Shown: positions 33,697 through 42,038, counted from the first letter of the stretch. The stretch: DNA of 64,000 bases from Herbiconiux sp. VKM Ac-1786 (GCF_015350805.1 NZ_JADKSG010000001.1:1116001-1180000); one strand, 5' to 3'. Notes: generated by a model from the sequence alone, not told the origin. Made by a program: numbers and translations.

Positions 33697-35433
33697 CTAC
33701 TCGAGCAGCTTCCCACCCACCGAGACCTCCTCGGCCATCAGCGCCGCGATCTCGGCCGGGATCTCCGGGATCGACTCCCGCGTCACCCCGCCCGACGGCG
33801 ACCAGACCAGGTTCACCTGCAGCGCGGGGTCGAGAGAGGGGTAGTCGCTCCGGTTGTGGCACCCCCGCGTCTCGCGCCGTTCGAGCGCCGCCTCGAGGGT
33901 GGCCCGGGCGGCGAGGGCGGCCGACTTGAGGTCGAACGCGTGCGCGAGATCCTGGTAGCCGGCGATGTCGGGATGCACGCCCACGTCGGCGATCCGCGCC
34001 TCGATCGCGTCGAGCTCGGCGAGACCGGCCCGAAGCCCGTCTTCGTCACGGACGACGCCCGCGTGCTCGGTCATCGTGTTGCGGATGGCCCGCTGCAGCG
34101 CCCGCACGTTCTCGGGCCCGTCGCCCTCGAGCAGCGCCGCGATCTCGTCGCGAGCCGTCGCGACCGCCGAGGCCGAGCGCTTCTGCGCCGAGAGCCCGGT
34201 CGAGTACGCCGCCGCGGCCTGTCCGACGATCCGCCCGAAGACGAGCAGCTCGATCAGCGAGTTGCCGCCGAGCCGGTTCGCCCCGTGCAGCCCCGACGAG
34301 GCCTCGCCGATGGCGTACAGCCCGGGCACGTCGGTCGAGTGGTCCTCAGGACGAACCCAGACCCCGCCCATCGAGTAGTGCGCGGTCGGCGCGATCTCGA
34401 TCGGGTCGGTCGTGATGTCGAGCATCTGCAGCTCGAGCATCGTCTGGTAGACGCGCGGCAGCCGGGTCATGATCGTCTCGCGCGGCAGGTGCGACACGTC
34501 GAGCCACACCCCGCCGTTCGGCGTGCCGCGCCCCTCCTTGATCTCGGTGTAGCAGGCCAGGGCCACCCGGTCGCGGGTCGACAGCTCGAGCCGCTCGGGG
34601 TCGTACTTGTGCATGAACCGCTCGCCGAGGCCGTTGCGCAGGATGCCCCCCTCACCACGGGCGGCCTCGCTGATCAGCGTGCCGGCCGCGTTCTCGGGCT
34701 CGATGATGCCGCTCGGGTGGAACTGCACGAGCTCGGGGTCGCGCAGTCGCCCGCCCGCCTCCACGGCGAGCCGGAACGAGTCGCCCGTGTTCTCGTCGCG
34801 ACGGGAGGAGGTGCGGCGCCAGATGCGGTTGTGACCGCCCGCGGCGAGGATCACGGCATCCGCGTGGATGAGGTAGCGGGTGCCGTTCTCGACGTCGAAG
34901 CCGTAGGCGCCGAACACCGCGCCGTCGTCGTTCACGAGGATGCGCGTGACGTACACCGTGTCGAGGATCGGCACCTCCAGCTGCGCCGCCCGGTTGACCA
35001 GCGTGCGCTGGATCTCGAGGCCCGTGTAGTCGCCCGCGAACGCGGTGCGGCGGTAGGTGTGCGCTCCGAAGAAGCGCTGCGAGATGCGCCCGTCGCCCTC
35101 GCGTGCGAACGGCATGCCGTAGCGCTCGAGGTCGTCGATGCCCTGCGCGGCACCCTGGGTGACGATCTGCACCGTGTGCGGGTTGGCGAGGAGGTAGGAC
35201 TCCTTCAGGGTGTCGGCGGCGTGCTGCTGCCAGCTGTCCTCGGGGTCCATGGTCGCGAGCGCGGCGTTGATGCCGCCGGCCGCGAGGGAGGTGTGGGCGT
35301 CGCTCTTCGAGCGCTTGCCGAGGGCGAGCACGTCGACGCCGGCCTCGGCCAGTTCGATCGCGGCACGGAGGCCGGAGCCGCCGGTGCCGATGACGAGCAC
35401 GGTGGTGGAGATCTGTCGTTCTGTGGGGCGCAT
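33697..35433 (-). CDS. Fumarate reductase/succinate dehydrogenase flavoprotein subunit-like
   Basis: FAD-dependent oxidoreductase of 578 residues. It has the N-terminal dinucleotide motif VLVIGTGGSGLRAAIELAE, His47 in DAHTSLAAGGINAAL (the position that carries covalent FAD in SdhA/FrdA), the active-site APTAHYSMGGV and a second FAD segment GLYAIGEASSGLHGANRLGGNSL. Length and layout fit SdhA/FrdA or L-aspartate oxidase; the His argues for the former. No iron-sulphur or membrane subunit gene lies beside it, so its electron partner is unknown. It is divergent from a LysR regulator with 76 bases between, a common regulator-target layout. Confidence 0.85.
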   Translation of the reverse strand: MRPTERQISTTVLVIGTGGSGLRAAIELAEAGVDVLALGKRSKSDAHTSLAAGGINAALATMDPEDSWQQHAADTLKESYLLANPHTVQIVTQGAAQGIDDLERYGMPFAREGDGRISQRFFGAHTYRRTAFAGDYTGLEIQRTLVNRAAQLEVPILDTVYVTRILVNDDGAVFGAYGFDVENGTRYLIHADAVILAAGGHNRIWRRTSSRRDENTGDSFRLAVEAGGRLRDPELVQFHPSGIIEPENAAGTLISEAARGEGGILRNGLGERFMHKYDPERLELSTRDRVALACYTEIKEGRGTPNGGVWLDVSHLPRETIMTRLPRVYQTMLELQMLDITTDPIEIAPTAHYSMGGVWVRPEDHSTDVPGLYAIGEASSGLHGANRLGGNSLIELLVFGRIVGQAAAAYSTGLSAQKRSASAVATARDEIAALLEGDGPENVRALQRAIRNTMTEHAGVVRDEDGLRAGLAELDAIEARIADVGVHPDIAGYQDLAHAFDLKSAALAARATLEAALERRETRGCHNRSDYPSLDPALQVNLVWSPSGGVTRESIPEIPAEIAALMAEEVSVGGKLLE

Positions 35434-35509
35434 GCTCCAACGCTAGGCACCCGGTGGCGATTACTCCAATGCATCTTGAGCGTCACGACGATGCGCGTAG
35501 GCTATCGCT

Positions 35510-36433
35510 ATGAACCTCGACCAGCTGCGAGGGTTTGCGGAGGTGGCGAGTGAGGGCAACTTCACCCGCGCATCCGAGAACCTGCATCTCGCCCAGCCCT
35601 CGCTCAGCCGGCAGATCGCCGCCCTCGAGCACGACCTCGGCGCCGAACTGTTCACTCGCGCCCGCGGCGGCAGCACGCTCACCGCGGCCGGCGAGTCACT
35701 GCTGCCCCTGGCGAAGCGGATGCTCGCCGACGCCGATTCCGTGCGACGCGAACTCGCCGAACTGGCCGGTCTCCAGCGCGGCAGGGTGCGCCTCGGAGCC
35801 ACGCCGACCCTCTGCATCAGCCTGGTCGCGGAGGTGCTGAAGGACTTCCACGCCGAGCACCCCGGCGTCGAGCTGCACCTCTCGGAGCACGGCTCGCGGC
35901 GGCTGCTCGACCAGCTCGCGGGCGGCGAGCTCGACCTGGCGCTGATCACCACCTCGCACGCAGCCACCGCCGACCGCTTCACCGTGAGTCCGCTGCTCGT
36001 CGAGGAGCTGGTGCTGATCTCATCGGCCTCGGCGCCCCCGGTCGCAGCCGGCGCCTCGCTCTCGCTGACGGAGGCCGCCGCGCTCCCCCAAATCGTCTTC
36101 AGCCGCAGCTACGACCTGCGCGCGGCCACCGACGAGGCCTTCGCCCTGGCCGGCCTGACGCCCGAGGTCGTGCTCGAGGGCGCCGAGATGGACGCGGTGC
36201 TGCGCTTCGTCGAGCGCGGCCTCGGCGTGGCGATCGTGCCGGCGATGGTGCTGATCGACCGGCCCGGCCTGCGCTCGCTGCGCCTCGCGGGACCGCCGCT
36301 CACCCGCACGATCAGCCTCGCCCGCCCGCACGACGTCACCCCGTCGCGCGCCGTGCAGGTCATGCAGCGCACCGTCGCCACCACGGCCCGCGCATTCGCC
36401 TCCCGCGCCACCGCGACCATGCGCCCGGCCTGA
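35510..36433 (+). CDS. LysR-family transcriptional regulator
   Basis: Regulator of 307 residues. The N-terminal winged helix-turn-helix is MNLDQLRGFAEVASEGNFTRASENLHLAQPSLSRQIAALEHDLG in pattern, with the family-typical length, followed by the effector-binding domain (GRVRLGATPTLCISLVAEVL, LLDQLAGGELDLALIT, FVERGLGVAIVPAM). It is divergent from the flavoprotein gene, which it probably controls. The ligand is unknown. Confidence 0.92.
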   Translation: MNLDQLRGFAEVASEGNFTRASENLHLAQPSLSRQIAALEHDLGAELFTRARGGSTLTAAGESLLPLAKRMLADADSVRRELAELAGLQRGRVRLGATPTLCISLVAEVLKDFHAEHPGVELHLSEHGSRRLLDQLAGGELDLALITTSHAATADRFTVSPLLVEELVLISSASAPPVAAGASLSLTEAAALPQIVFSRSYDLRAATDEAFALAGLTPEVVLEGAEMDAVLRFVERGLGVAIVPAMVLIDRPGLRSLRLAGPPLTRTISLARPHDVTPSRAVQVMQRTVATTARAFASRATATMRPA

Positions 36434-36509
36434 CCGACCCCCCCACGAGATCGACCGTGGATGCGCGGCGCGGCCACTGCCACCGCGGCGGCCCGCTCTC
36501 CGGCGTACG

Positions 36510-36911
36510 GTGGCGAGCGTGCCCCAGTTCACCGGAATCCACCACGTCGCCGTGACCGTCAGCGACCTCGCCGCGTCCGCCGCCTTCTACGAGCGCGTGC
36601 TCGGCTTCCCGCCCGCCGGCGGCATCGACGACGAGCACCTGCATCGGCGTCTGTTCACCCTGCCCGACGGCGTGAACCTCGGCCTCACCGAGCACGACCC
36701 CACGACGGGCGAGCGCTTCAGCCCGTTCCGCCCGGGCCTCGACCACCTGGGCCTCGCGGTCGCCGACCGCGCCGAGCTCGAGGCGTGGGCGGCCCACCTC
36801 GACACCCTCGGCGTCCCGCACAGCGGCCCGGTCGACGCCGACTACGGCACGGCCCTCAGCTTCACCGACCCCGACGGCACGGCCCTGGAGTTCTTCGCGC
36901 CCGCTGGCTGA
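36510..36911 (+). CDS. VOC-family (glyoxalase/bleomycin-resistance) protein
   Basis: Small metal-dependent or metal-free vicinal-oxygen-chelate protein of 133 residues. It starts with FTGIHHVAVTVSDLAASAAFYERVLGF, has a second half beginning PGLDHLGLAVADRAELEAW and ends DPDGTALEFFAPAG. His at the start of each half and the Glu of LEFF are the usual metal ligands, so binding of a divalent metal is plausible. The GTG at 36510 and another at 36519 are both possible starts. Function unknown. Confidence 0.85.
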   Translation: MASVPQFTGIHHVAVTVSDLAASAAFYERVLGFPPAGGIDDEHLHRRLFTLPDGVNLGLTEHDPTTGERFSPFRPGLDHLGLAVADRAELEAWAAHLDTLGVPHSGPVDADYGTALSFTDPDGTALEFFAPAG

Positions 36912-37050
36912 CCGATGCCCGGCCGCATGACGGATGCCCAGCCGCGCCGGATGCCCGGAAGCGGACATGTCCGCAAGCGGGCCTTGTGTCGCATAACCCC
37001 AAGCCACGACCCTGAAGAGCAGACCCGACCACTGCGCGAGGGAGTCCACC

Positions 37051-37539
37051 GTGACGGAGATGAACCGACGCTCGGTCCTGGTGATGAGCGCCTGGTCGGT
37101 GCCGGTCGTCGCCGCCGCCGTCGCCGCTCCGGCAGCCGCGGCCAGCACGGAGTTCGCGTTCGCCCTGGTGCTGTCCCCCGAGTCGGCGACCACCTTCCGC
37201 GACGTCCGCAGCTCGGTGAACCTCTCGATCCTGAACACGTCGGCGACGGAGTTCTCGGGCACCGTGTCCGTCATCATGTCGGGCATGTATGTGCGCAACT
37301 CGGACGACTTCCTCCTCGTCGCCATCGCCGAGAGCCCCCAGTGGGCCGGCGTCACGCGCACCGTCTACTCGCCGACGACGCTCTCCTGGTCGGGCGCCCT
37401 GGCCCCCGGCGCGATCGGCACCTCCGTGCTGCTCCAGCCGCAGTCGCAGCGGCTCAGCTACCCCGCGACGAGCACGATCGCCTTCAACCCGCTCGACCAG
37501 GCCGCTGCCCCGAAGAACTTCACCGTCACCTGGTACTGA
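37051..37539 (+). CDS. Small secreted protein with Tat-like signal
   Basis: Protein of 162 residues. The N-terminus MNRRSVLVMSAWSVPVVAAA with APAAAAS afterwards is a signal peptide with an Arg pair that suggests Tat export. The mature part of about 128 residues is beta-rich without Cys, for example VRSSVNLSILNTSATEFSGTVSV and FNPLDQAAAPKNFTVTWY at the end. Similar short proteins with this signal are common in Microbacteriaceae and often travel with TasA-like surface proteins such as the one at 30594-31532 (inference). A strong terminator-like hairpin and tRNA-Ser lie convergent to it. Confidence 0.65.
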   Translation: MTEMNRRSVLVMSAWSVPVVAAAVAAPAAAASTEFAFALVLSPESATTFRDVRSSVNLSILNTSATEFSGTVSVIMSGMYVRNSDDFLLVAIAESPQWAGVTRTVYSPTTLSWSGALAPGAIGTSVLLQPQSQRLSYPATSTIAFNPLDQAAAPKNFTVTWY

Positions 37540-37558
37540 TCCGCCGCAGCCGGGTACG

Positions 37559-37589
37559 AAAAAACCGCCAGATCGCGGGGATCTGACGG
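37559..37589 (-). terminator. Rho-independent terminator of tRNA-Ser(GCU)
   Basis: On the minus strand the 10-bp stem CCGTCAGATC / GATCTGGCGG (one G-T pair) with loop CCCGC is followed directly by six Ts. It starts eight bases after the tRNA. The stem also faces the end of the convergent secreted-protein gene. Confidence 0.85.
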
Positions 37590-37596
37590 TGCAGTG

Positions 37597-37686
37597 CGGA
37601 GACGGTGGGATTTGAACCCACGGTACCCTTGACGGGTACTCCACCTTAGCAGGGTGGTGCACTAGGCCGAACTATGCGACGTCTCC
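37597..37686 (-). tRNA. tRNA-Ser (anticodon GCU)
   Basis: On the minus strand the acceptor arm GGAGACG pairs with CGTCTCC. The anticodon loop CTGCTAA gives GCT (reads AGC/AGU), a long class II variable arm with GAGTACCCGTCAAGGGTACC follows, and the T-loop is GTTCAAATC. The 3' CCA is not encoded. The 5' end overlaps the last 15 bases of the upstream hydrolase gene. Discriminator base is G, as expected for Ser. Confidence 0.95.
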
Positions 37687-38355
37687 TTGGCTTTCGCCTG
37701 TGCCATCATAGCCGACGCTTCGTGCGAAGTCGGCCACCGCATCCGCCGCCGTCGCCAGGTGCTCGGCGTGGGTGTGCCCCGAGAGCTTCGCGCGCGGCTT
37801 GAACTCGTGCTCGCCGTCGTCCAGCCAGGTGAAGCGGATGCCCGTCGGCAGCCCGTACGCCGACACCTCCTCGACCGTGCCGAACGGGTCGCGCGTGCCT
37901 TGGCAGACGAGCGTCGGGGTGGCGAGCGAGAGCAGGTGCGCGGTGCGCAGCCTCTCGGGCCGCCCCGGTGGATGGAACGGGTACCCGAGGCACACCAGCC
38001 CCCGCACCTCACCGGCGGCCCGCAGCTCGTCGGCGACGAGGCTGGCCACGCGGCCGCCCATCGACTTGCCGCCGATCAGCACGGGGCGCGAGGCGGGAGC
38101 GGCCGCGAGCACCGCCGCGACGGCGGCCCGGTACTCGTCCATCAGCGTCTCGACCTTGGGCGGCGGCCTGCGGCGGCCGTCGGGCCCGCGGCGGGCGGCC
38201 ATGTAGGCGAACTCGAAGCGGGCGACGCGGAGGCCGCGGTCGGCGAGGAGGGCCGCCATCCGGTTCATCCAGTCGGAGTCCATGGCTGCTCCGGCGCCGT
38301 GGGCAAGCACGAGCACGGGCCCGTCGACGGGGCCGGTCCAGAGCAGCTCGGGCAC
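37672..38355 (-). CDS. Alpha/beta hydrolase of the KANL3/Tex30 type
   Basis: Protein of 227 residues with VLVLAHGAGAAMDSDWM, the nucleophile in LIGGKSMGGRVAS, the acid in VCQGTRDPFG and the His in DDGEHEF, the pattern of dienelactone-hydrolase-like KANL3/Tex30 proteins. Its stop codon TAG (37674-37672) lies within the tRNA-Ser gene, so the final codons are also tRNA sequence and the two transcripts may be processed from each other. The start is a GTG five bases after the stop of the LCP gene; a longer frame upstream is low-complexity shadow. The substrate is unknown. Confidence 0.82.
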   Translation of the reverse strand: MPELLWTGPVDGPVLVLAHGAGAAMDSDWMNRMAALLADRGLRVARFEFAYMAARRGPDGRRRPPPKVETLMDEYRAAVAAVLAAAPASRPVLIGGKSMGGRVASLVADELRAAGEVRGLVCLGYPFHPPGRPERLRTAHLLSLATPTLVCQGTRDPFGTVEEVSAYGLPTGIRFTWLDDGEHEFKPRAKLSGHTHAEHLATAADAVADFARSVGYDGTGESQGDVA

Positions 38356-38359
38356 GGCG

Positions 38360-39673
38360 CTACTCGTTGCCCACCGAGCAGGTGTAGTCGGCGGCGGTCT
38401 GGCCCTTGACGGAGTCGGGGAGGAGGGTGGATCCGTCGGCGAGCACGGTGCCCGGCGCCGGGGCCGCGGGGTCGACGGGGGCGGCGGGATCGACCGGCGC
38501 CGAGGGGTCGGTGGGAGCGGGGGCCGCCGGGTCGACGGGGGCGGCAGCATCCGGAGCCCCGGGCGAAGCCGGATCGACGACCGACGCCACCCCGCCCGGA
38601 GCCGCGACCGCGACGGGCTGGTCGGCCAGGATCGCCGCGAACAGGATGTCGGCCGCCTCGGTGTCGGGCGCGACCTTGCCCGCGGGCACCCAGTCGGCGT
38701 AGAAGTTCGGATAGGCGACGAAGGTGACCTTCGAGAGGTCCATGTCCTTCAGGGCGAGCGCGATCGAGACCATCGTGTCGGGCGAGGCGAGCCGGTCGGA
38801 GAGGGTCATGTTGCTGGCGGCGGCCTTCGCGAGGCCGTAGAGCTTGCCGAAGTCGGTGAGGGTCGAGTCGCTCTTCACGGTGCGCACGAGGGAGGAGAGG
38901 AAGACCTGCTGCGAGGAGATGCGGCCGATGTCGCTGCCGTCGCCGACGCCGTGGCGGGTGCGCAGGAAGCCGAGCGCATCCGCCCCCTTCAGCGGGTGGG
39001 TGCCGGGTTCGAGGTAGACGCCGGTGAACGGGTCGTCGATGACCTCGGCGACGCAGACGGGCACGCCGCCGACCGCGTTGGACATCTCGATCACGCCGTT
39101 GAACTGGATCTCGGCCGCGAACGGGATGCTGAGGCCCGTCAGGCTCTCGACCGTGAGCACCGTGCAGGCGAGGCCGCCCTGGCCGAGCGACTCGTTGATC
39201 GGCGCGGTGTAGCCGCCGCCCCCGGGGCACTCGGGCAGGTCGACCACGAGGTCGCGGGGGAAGCTGACGACGGTGGCGCTGGAGTGGTCCTGCGCGATGT
39301 GCATGAGCATGGTGACGTCGTTGAGCTCGGCGCCCTCGTCGTCGCCGTAGGCGTCGCCCTGGCCGGTGCGGCTGTCACTGCCGACGAGCAGCAGGTTGAC
39401 GCCGCCGTCGATGGCCGAGATGGCGGGGGCGGCGGCGATGGCGGCCCCGCCGGCTCCGCTCGCGCCGCTCGGCTGGGCGGCCGCGGCCTCCTGGTCGGAG
39501 ACGAGCGAGACGGTCTGGATGCTCCGCGTCACGTCCCACGCGGCGTAGGCGCCGAGGGTGACGCCGCTGATCCCGAGCACCGCGACGGCGGCGAGCGCGG
39601 TGGTCGCGACGGCACGCAGAGGATGGGGACTGCTCAGGCGGCCGTGGCGCGCGATCGGCGTCTTCTTCGTCAT
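38360..39673 (-). CDS. LCP (LytR-CpsA-Psr) family cell-wall glycopolymer ligase
   Basis: Membrane-anchored protein of 437 residues. A short cytoplasmic tail and one transmembrane helix (about 20-45) precede the extracellular LCP domain with LLLVGSDSRTG (Asp100, Arg102), SFPRDLVVDLPE (Arg140, Asp141), LRTRHG and DIGRISSQQVFLSSLVR, the residues that bind pyrophosphate lipid and metal. LCP enzymes attach teichoic-acid-like or arabinogalactan polymers to peptidoglycan (family knowledge). After the domain comes a Pro/Ala/Asp-rich tail with PVDPAAPxP units (about 375-415), probably a wall-spanning stalk. Tandem 37-base repeats lie upstream. Confidence 0.92.
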   Translation of the reverse strand: MTKKTPIARHGRLSSPHPLRAVATTALAAVAVLGISGVTLGAYAAWDVTRSIQTVSLVSDQEAAAAQPSGASGAGGAAIAAAPAISAIDGGVNLLLVGSDSRTGQGDAYGDDEGAELNDVTMLMHIAQDHSSATVVSFPRDLVVDLPECPGGGGYTAPINESLGQGGLACTVLTVESLTGLSIPFAAEIQFNGVIEMSNAVGGVPVCVAEVIDDPFTGVYLEPGTHPLKGADALGFLRTRHGVGDGSDIGRISSQQVFLSSLVRTVKSDSTLTDFGKLYGLAKAAASNMTLSDRLASPDTMVSIALALKDMDLSKVTFVAYPNFYADWVPAGKVAPDTEAADILFAAILADQPVAVAAPGGVASVVDPASPGAPDAAAPVDPAAPAPTDPSAPVDPAAPVDPAAPAPGTVLADGSTLLPDSVKGQTAADYTCSVGNE

Positions 39674-39717
39674 GGGGGAGGGTCTCCTTTGCAGAAGTCT
39701 GGCACACGGCCGATCCG

Positions 39718-39836
39718 GGGCGCTCGCGCACTCCTGGCGCCCGCCGAGCCTCAGGGCGCTCGCGCACCCCGGGCGGCCGCCGGGCCCTCAGGGCGCTCGC
39801 GCACCCCGGGCAGCCGCCGGGCCCTCAGGGCGCTCG
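39718..39836. repeat. Three and a quarter tandem copies of a 37-base GC-rich unit
   Basis: Units begin GGGCGCTCGCGCAC at 39718 (36 bases, diverged), 39754 (37) and 39791 (37); a partial copy starts at 39828. Copies two and three differ at one base. They fill the gap upstream of the LCP gene and downstream of the DUF1349 gene. No open frame or palindrome explains them. Confidence 0.85.
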
Positions 39837-39874
39837 GTATCCGCGTGGCGTGCGCGGGCGCGCCCGACCGCCGG

Positions 39875-40462
39875 TCAGTGCAGCGAGACGTCGGCCGCAG
39901 TGCGGCGCCACGCGCAGAACCGCACCGTGAGGCCCGGCCGCGAGGGCGCCGCCGCGAGCGGCCCGGCCTGCGCGTCGAGCGCGGACTCGAACGGCACCAC
40001 GCGCACGAACTGCAGCGGCCCGCCGTCGACCGCGGCCCGCACGATCAGCGCGTCGTCGCCGCGGCTCACCCGCACGAGCACCCGCCGCCCGAGCCACGAC
40101 GGCACCGGCGCGACCGACCAGTCCGACCGCCCGTCGGTCACCACCGCGCCCAGCTGCAGCAGCCCGTCGGCGAACTCCACGCCCGCCTTCACCCAGCGCT
40201 CAGCGGATGCCCGCACGAACACCCCCGCCTGGTCGAACTGCTCGGCGAACTCCGCGTCGAACTCGACCTCCATCGCGGTGCCGACCGCGAACGGCGCGAG
40301 CAGCCCGTGCTCGCTGTCGTGCACGAACCCGTAGTAGGTCTCGCGCCACGCGTCGCTGCCCTCGGCGGCGGTGACGACGAGCTCGTCGCCCTGCTCCTCG
40401 GCGGCGACCGGCGGATGCGTCCAGCTGCCGTCGGACCACGGGATGCGCACGGCTTCAGTCAT
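39875..40462 (-). CDS. DUF1349 family protein
   Basis: Soluble protein of 195 residues with the concanavalin-like DUF1349 domain: WTHPPVAAEEQGDELVVTAAEGSDAWRETYYGFVHDSEHGLLAPF, in family pattern, then FDAEFAEQFDQAGVFVRAS and WVKAGVEFADGLLQLGAVVT. Homologues resemble lectin/xylanase-like beta-sandwiches; the function is unknown. There is no signal peptide. The gene stands alone on the minus strand between the repeats and a hydrolase gene. Confidence 0.85.
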   Translation of the reverse strand: MTEAVRIPWSDGSWTHPPVAAEEQGDELVVTAAEGSDAWRETYYGFVHDSEHGLLAPFAVGTAMEVEFDAEFAEQFDQAGVFVRASAERWVKAGVEFADGLLQLGAVVTDGRSDWSVAPVPSWLGRRVLVRVSRGDDALIVRAAVDGGPLQFVRVVPFESALDAQAGPLAAAPSRPGLTVRFCAWRRTAADVSLH

Positions 40463-40521
40463 GCCCCCAACGCTACCGGCGCGGCGCACCGGCCACCCAC
40501 GGCCACCCACGGCCACGGCGA

Positions 40522-41514
40522 TCAGCGGCCCGCGAGGGTCGCCACTGCGTCGGCGAAGGCCTCGGGTGCCTCCTGGGGGACGTCGTGGCCGACGCCCGGG
40601 AGGGGGACGATCGAGAAGGGTCCGGTGAAGCGGTGGCGGGTGCGCTCGGAGTCGTCGGGGCCGAAGCCGTCGGCGAGGGCGTCGAGCGAGACGGTCGGCA
40701 CGCGGATGGCCGGCGTGGTGGCGAGGAAGGCCTCGAGCTCGGCGCAGCGGGGGTCGCCCTCGGCGTGGCGGTGCCGATGCCGGTACGAGTGCACCGCGAC
40801 GTCGACGAAGTCGGGATTGTGCAGGCTCGGGGCGGTGCGCCCGAAGGCCGCACCGGCTCCGGCCCACTCGGGTGACCACAGCCGCCAGAGCAGCCCGCAG
40901 AGTGCGTCGCGGTCGGCGTCGAGCCCGTTCCGACCGCGGTCGGTGTGCAGGTACCACTGGTACCAGTCGCGGTACTCGTCGATCGGCGCCGCCGGTTCGA
41001 TCGAGGCGGCGATGTCCTGGATGGCGTAGCCGCCGACCGTGACGAGCCCGCCGATCCCCTCCGGGCGCACGGCGGCGGCGATGCACGCCGCCCGCCCGCC
41101 CCAGTCGAAGCCGCCGACCACCGGACGCTGGAGACCGAGCGCGTCGACGAGGTCGAGCAGGTCCTGCCCGACGGCGGCCTGCTGCCCGGATCGCGGCGTG
41201 GCCGCATCACGGAACCGCGTCGGCCCGTACCCGCGGACGTAGGGCGTGATCGCCCGCACGCCCCGCGCCGCGAGCAGCGGCACGACCCCCTCGAAGCTCA
41301 GCACGTCGTACGGGAACCCGTGCACGAGCACGGCCACCGGTCCGCCGCTCGGCCCGTTCCCCGGGCCGCTGCCCGCCGCACCGCCGCGCGCCCCGCCGCC
41401 GCTCGGCCCGCCGTCCGCCGCCCCGTCGCTCGCGCCGTCGACCAGCGACGCGCTGTCGAAGTACGCGATCTCGAGATCGCCGGTCAGCACCGTGCGCAGG
41501 TCTCCCAGAGTCAT
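40522..41514 (-). CDS. Alpha/beta hydrolase with Asp nucleophile (epoxide hydrolase-like)
   Basis: Hydrolase of 330 residues. The oxyanion motif HGFPYDVLSFEGVV, the nucleophile elbow VGGFDWGGRAA with Asp in place of Ser, and the terminal His in GVGHDVPQEAPE indicate the epoxide-hydrolase/haloalkane-dehalogenase branch. An unusual Gly/Ser/Ala-rich insertion (about residues 23-55) precedes the first strand. The ATG at 41514 is used; a longer frame to 41550 is possible. Divergent from a small acidic protein gene. Substrate unknown. Confidence 0.83.
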   Translation of the reverse strand: MTLGDLRTVLTGDLEIAYFDSASLVDGASDGAADGGPSGGGARGGAAGSGPGNGPSGGPVAVLVHGFPYDVLSFEGVVPLLAARGVRAITPYVRGYGPTRFRDAATPRSGQQAAVGQDLLDLVDALGLQRPVVGGFDWGGRAACIAAAVRPEGIGGLVTVGGYAIQDIAASIEPAAPIDEYRDWYQWYLHTDRGRNGLDADRDALCGLLWRLWSPEWAGAGAAFGRTAPSLHNPDFVDVAVHSYRHRHRHAEGDPRCAELEAFLATTPAIRVPTVSLDALADGFGPDDSERTRHRFTGPFSIVPLPGVGHDVPQEAPEAFADAVATLAGR

Positions 41515-41617
41515 GCCACGACTCAAGCACCCACTCCCGACATCGGGCACCCCGTTGCCGTCGCCCGGCGACCGTCATTGACTGGGAGCCATCATCACGA
41601 CGTCGAAGGAGACCATC

Positions 41618-41905
41618 ATGAGCGACGACCTCACCCCCACTGCCGCCGGCGAGAACGAGCCGTTCGACCAGACCAACGGCCTGGCCCAGGGCCTCGAGGG
41701 CGACGACCGCGGCACGATCGGCGAGGCGCCCGACGACGGCGAGGAGACCGGCGGCGTGCTGGGCAAGGCGTTCCGCGGCCTGGCCGAACCGTTCGACGGC
41801 GACCGCGACCGCGACCCCGACGCCGACCGCGACCGCGACGCCGGCGGCCCCACCCCCGAGGACGAGGACGAGGCCGTCACCCCCTACAGCGAGGAAGGCC
41901 GCTAG
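41618..41905 (+). CDS. Small acidic, probably disordered protein
   Basis: Protein of 95 residues, strongly acidic, starting MSDDLTPTAAGENEPFDQTN after AAGGAGA. The middle has GVLGKAFRGLAEPFDG, a possible short amphipathic helix; the rest includes alternating Asp-Arg pairs (DRDRDPDADRDRD) and no hydrophobic core. I do not recognise the family. It stands alone between a hydrolase gene and tRNA-Ser(UGA). Confidence 0.6.
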   Translation: MSDDLTPTAAGENEPFDQTNGLAQGLEGDDRGTIGEAPDDGEETGGVLGKAFRGLAEPFDGDRDRDPDADRDRDAGGPTPEDEDEAVTPYSEEGR

Positions 41906-41948
41906 AGCGCAGCGTCCGGCCCGACCCGCTGCGGCCGGCGAACCCACC

Positions 41949-42038
41949 TGGCGGAGGGCAAGAGATTCGAACTCTTGAGGGCTTTGACACCCCACCAGTT
42001 TTCAAGACTGGCTCCATCGGCCGCTCGGACAGCCCTCC
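41949..42038 (-). tRNA. tRNA-Ser (anticodon UGA)
   Basis: On the minus strand the acceptor arm GGAGGGC pairs with GCCCTCC. The anticodon loop CTTGAAA gives TGA (reads UCN codons, mainly UCA), and a class II variable arm and the T-loop GTTCGAATC follow. The discriminator G and the CCA end are encoded, unlike in the tRNA-Ser(GCU) gene nearby. It lies close to serS on the same strand. Confidence 0.95.

Noticed and set aside
39718-39836. Tandem repeats as a CRISPR array
   Set aside because: The units are contiguous with no unique spacers and no cas genes are present.
41909-41932. Hairpin GCAGCG...CGCTGC as terminator of tRNA-Ser(UGA)
   Set aside because: Only a six-bp stem with a 12-base loop and no T-tract; too weak to call.
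37597-42038. tRNA-Ser genes as integration sites of a mobile element
   Set aside because: No integrase, no duplicated tRNA 3' end and no foreign-looking genes were seen between or beside them.
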